The notes below the pieces were generated by a model. That model did not search any database, was not told the origin of the DNA, and worked only from the letters and a program-made list of their open reading frames with translations. A stretch of DNA of 5,469 nucleotides from Candidatus Omnitrophota bacterium (GTDB lineage Bacteria > Omnitrophota > Omnitrophia > Omnitrophales > Aquincolibacteriaceae), in assembly GCA_023247135.1 (NCBI GenBank), contig JAHFHB010000126.1, positions 684-6,152 of the forward strand. The letters are read 5' to 3'. Position 1 is the first letter of the stretch. Each line of letters opens with the position of its first letter. The translations under genes and the position numbers were made by a program. Below are positions 5,199 to 5,469 of this stretch, piece by piece.

Positions 5199-5469
5199 TT
5201 AGGACGGTCTGGCGAGATGTTGCGCGAGCCAATCGCGCAATTTTTCACGCGCCTGCATGTCCAGGCCGTAAAATTCCATGCCCACGCCGCCCTCTCCCTG
5301 CCGGGCATGAATAATTTTTGCCGCGCCTGTGATTTCAGTGCCATCCTGAAATTTGAGGCGCACATTCATCAGCTTGAGTTCCATCGGATTAAATTTCTTA
5401 AGGGCTTCTTCCTCGGCGTCGGATTGGACAAATTCCGCAAAAAACCCGCCCTCGCTAAGATTCGTGATG
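5199..5469 (-). CDS. PilZ domain protein, N-terminus beyond the right edge
   Basis: The frame enters at the right edge and ends at TAA 5201-5199; 89 residues are visible. It opens ITNLSEGGFFAEF, which holds the intact PilZ motif NxSxxG (N-L-S-E-G-G). A helix-rich insert follows (SDAEEEALKKF), then strands MELKLMNVRLKFQDGTEITG and AKIIHARQGEGGVGMEFYGL, and a C-terminal helix REKLRDWLAQHL. The order and the GVGMEF closing strand fit a PilZ domain. The RxxxR motif would lie outside the window, so c-di-GMP binding cannot be judged. The STAS-PilZ gene follows after 41 bases on the same strand, and the two domains share the EGGxFAE core, which suggests related paralogues in one operon. Confidence 0.8.
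   Translation of the reverse strand, partial: ITNLSEGGFFAEFVQSDAEEEALKKFNPMELKLMNVRLKFQDGTEITGAAKIIHARQGEGGVGMEFYGLDMQAREKLRDWLAQHLARPS

Noticed and set aside
5158..5232. 25-residue extension of the STAS-PilZ protein from a TTG at 5232
   Set aside because: It overlaps the end of the upstream gene, and ATG 5157 has a strong Shine-Dalgarno at the right distance.

Overview
All genes in this window lie on the minus strand, so transcription runs from the right edge to the left. The base composition is mid-GC and the genes are tightly packed, with one ATGA overlap. The gene set is bacterial: biotin carboxylase with its carrier protein, a type II dehydroquinase, PilZ domains and an AmaP/Asp23-type membrane protein. 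An Asp23-family gene directly after accC recalls the Bacillus accB-accC-yqhY order, but c-di-GMP/PilZ genes and a free-standing YbhN-like protein are common in Gram-negative and uncultured phyla. My best guess is an uncultured, Gram-negative-like lineage such as Omnitrophota or a relative. This is an inference with low confidence, and no marker gene settles it.

Right part (5469 down to 4411): the C-terminal part of a PilZ protein that runs off the right edge, then 41 bases later a STAS-like plus PilZ fusion protein with a strong ribosome binding site. Both PilZ domains are candidate c-di-GMP receptors. The fusion protein has a degenerate STAS phosphosite and an altered second PilZ motif. After its stop codon comes a segment with three complementary hexamers that can form two mutually exclusive hairpins.

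Middle (4310 down to 4158): the most interesting non-coding part. A near-consensus extended -10 promoter (TTGACT, 17 bases, TATAAA) is followed at once by a 5' hairpin with a GCAA loop. Then comes a perfect 13-bp stem with a C-rich loop and a run of eight T, which is a textbook intrinsic terminator. The next gene starts only 42 bases beyond the T run. The unit is therefore either a short independent RNA of about 75 nt or a transcription-attenuating leader.

Left part (4157 down to 1): a probable operon of a YbhN/LPG-synthase-TM-like membrane protein, a small Trm112/UPF0434 zinc-ribbon-like protein (59 codons), aroQ, accB, accC and a truncated amaP-like gene. A second promoter sits at the aroQ stop codon and could drive accB-accC-amaP separately. 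Together the genes cover the shikimate pathway (aroQ), the first committed step of fatty acid synthesis (accB, accC; accA and accD are not here) and envelope functions (YbhN-like, AmaP-like). No mobile elements, CRISPR arrays, tRNA or rRNA genes were seen.
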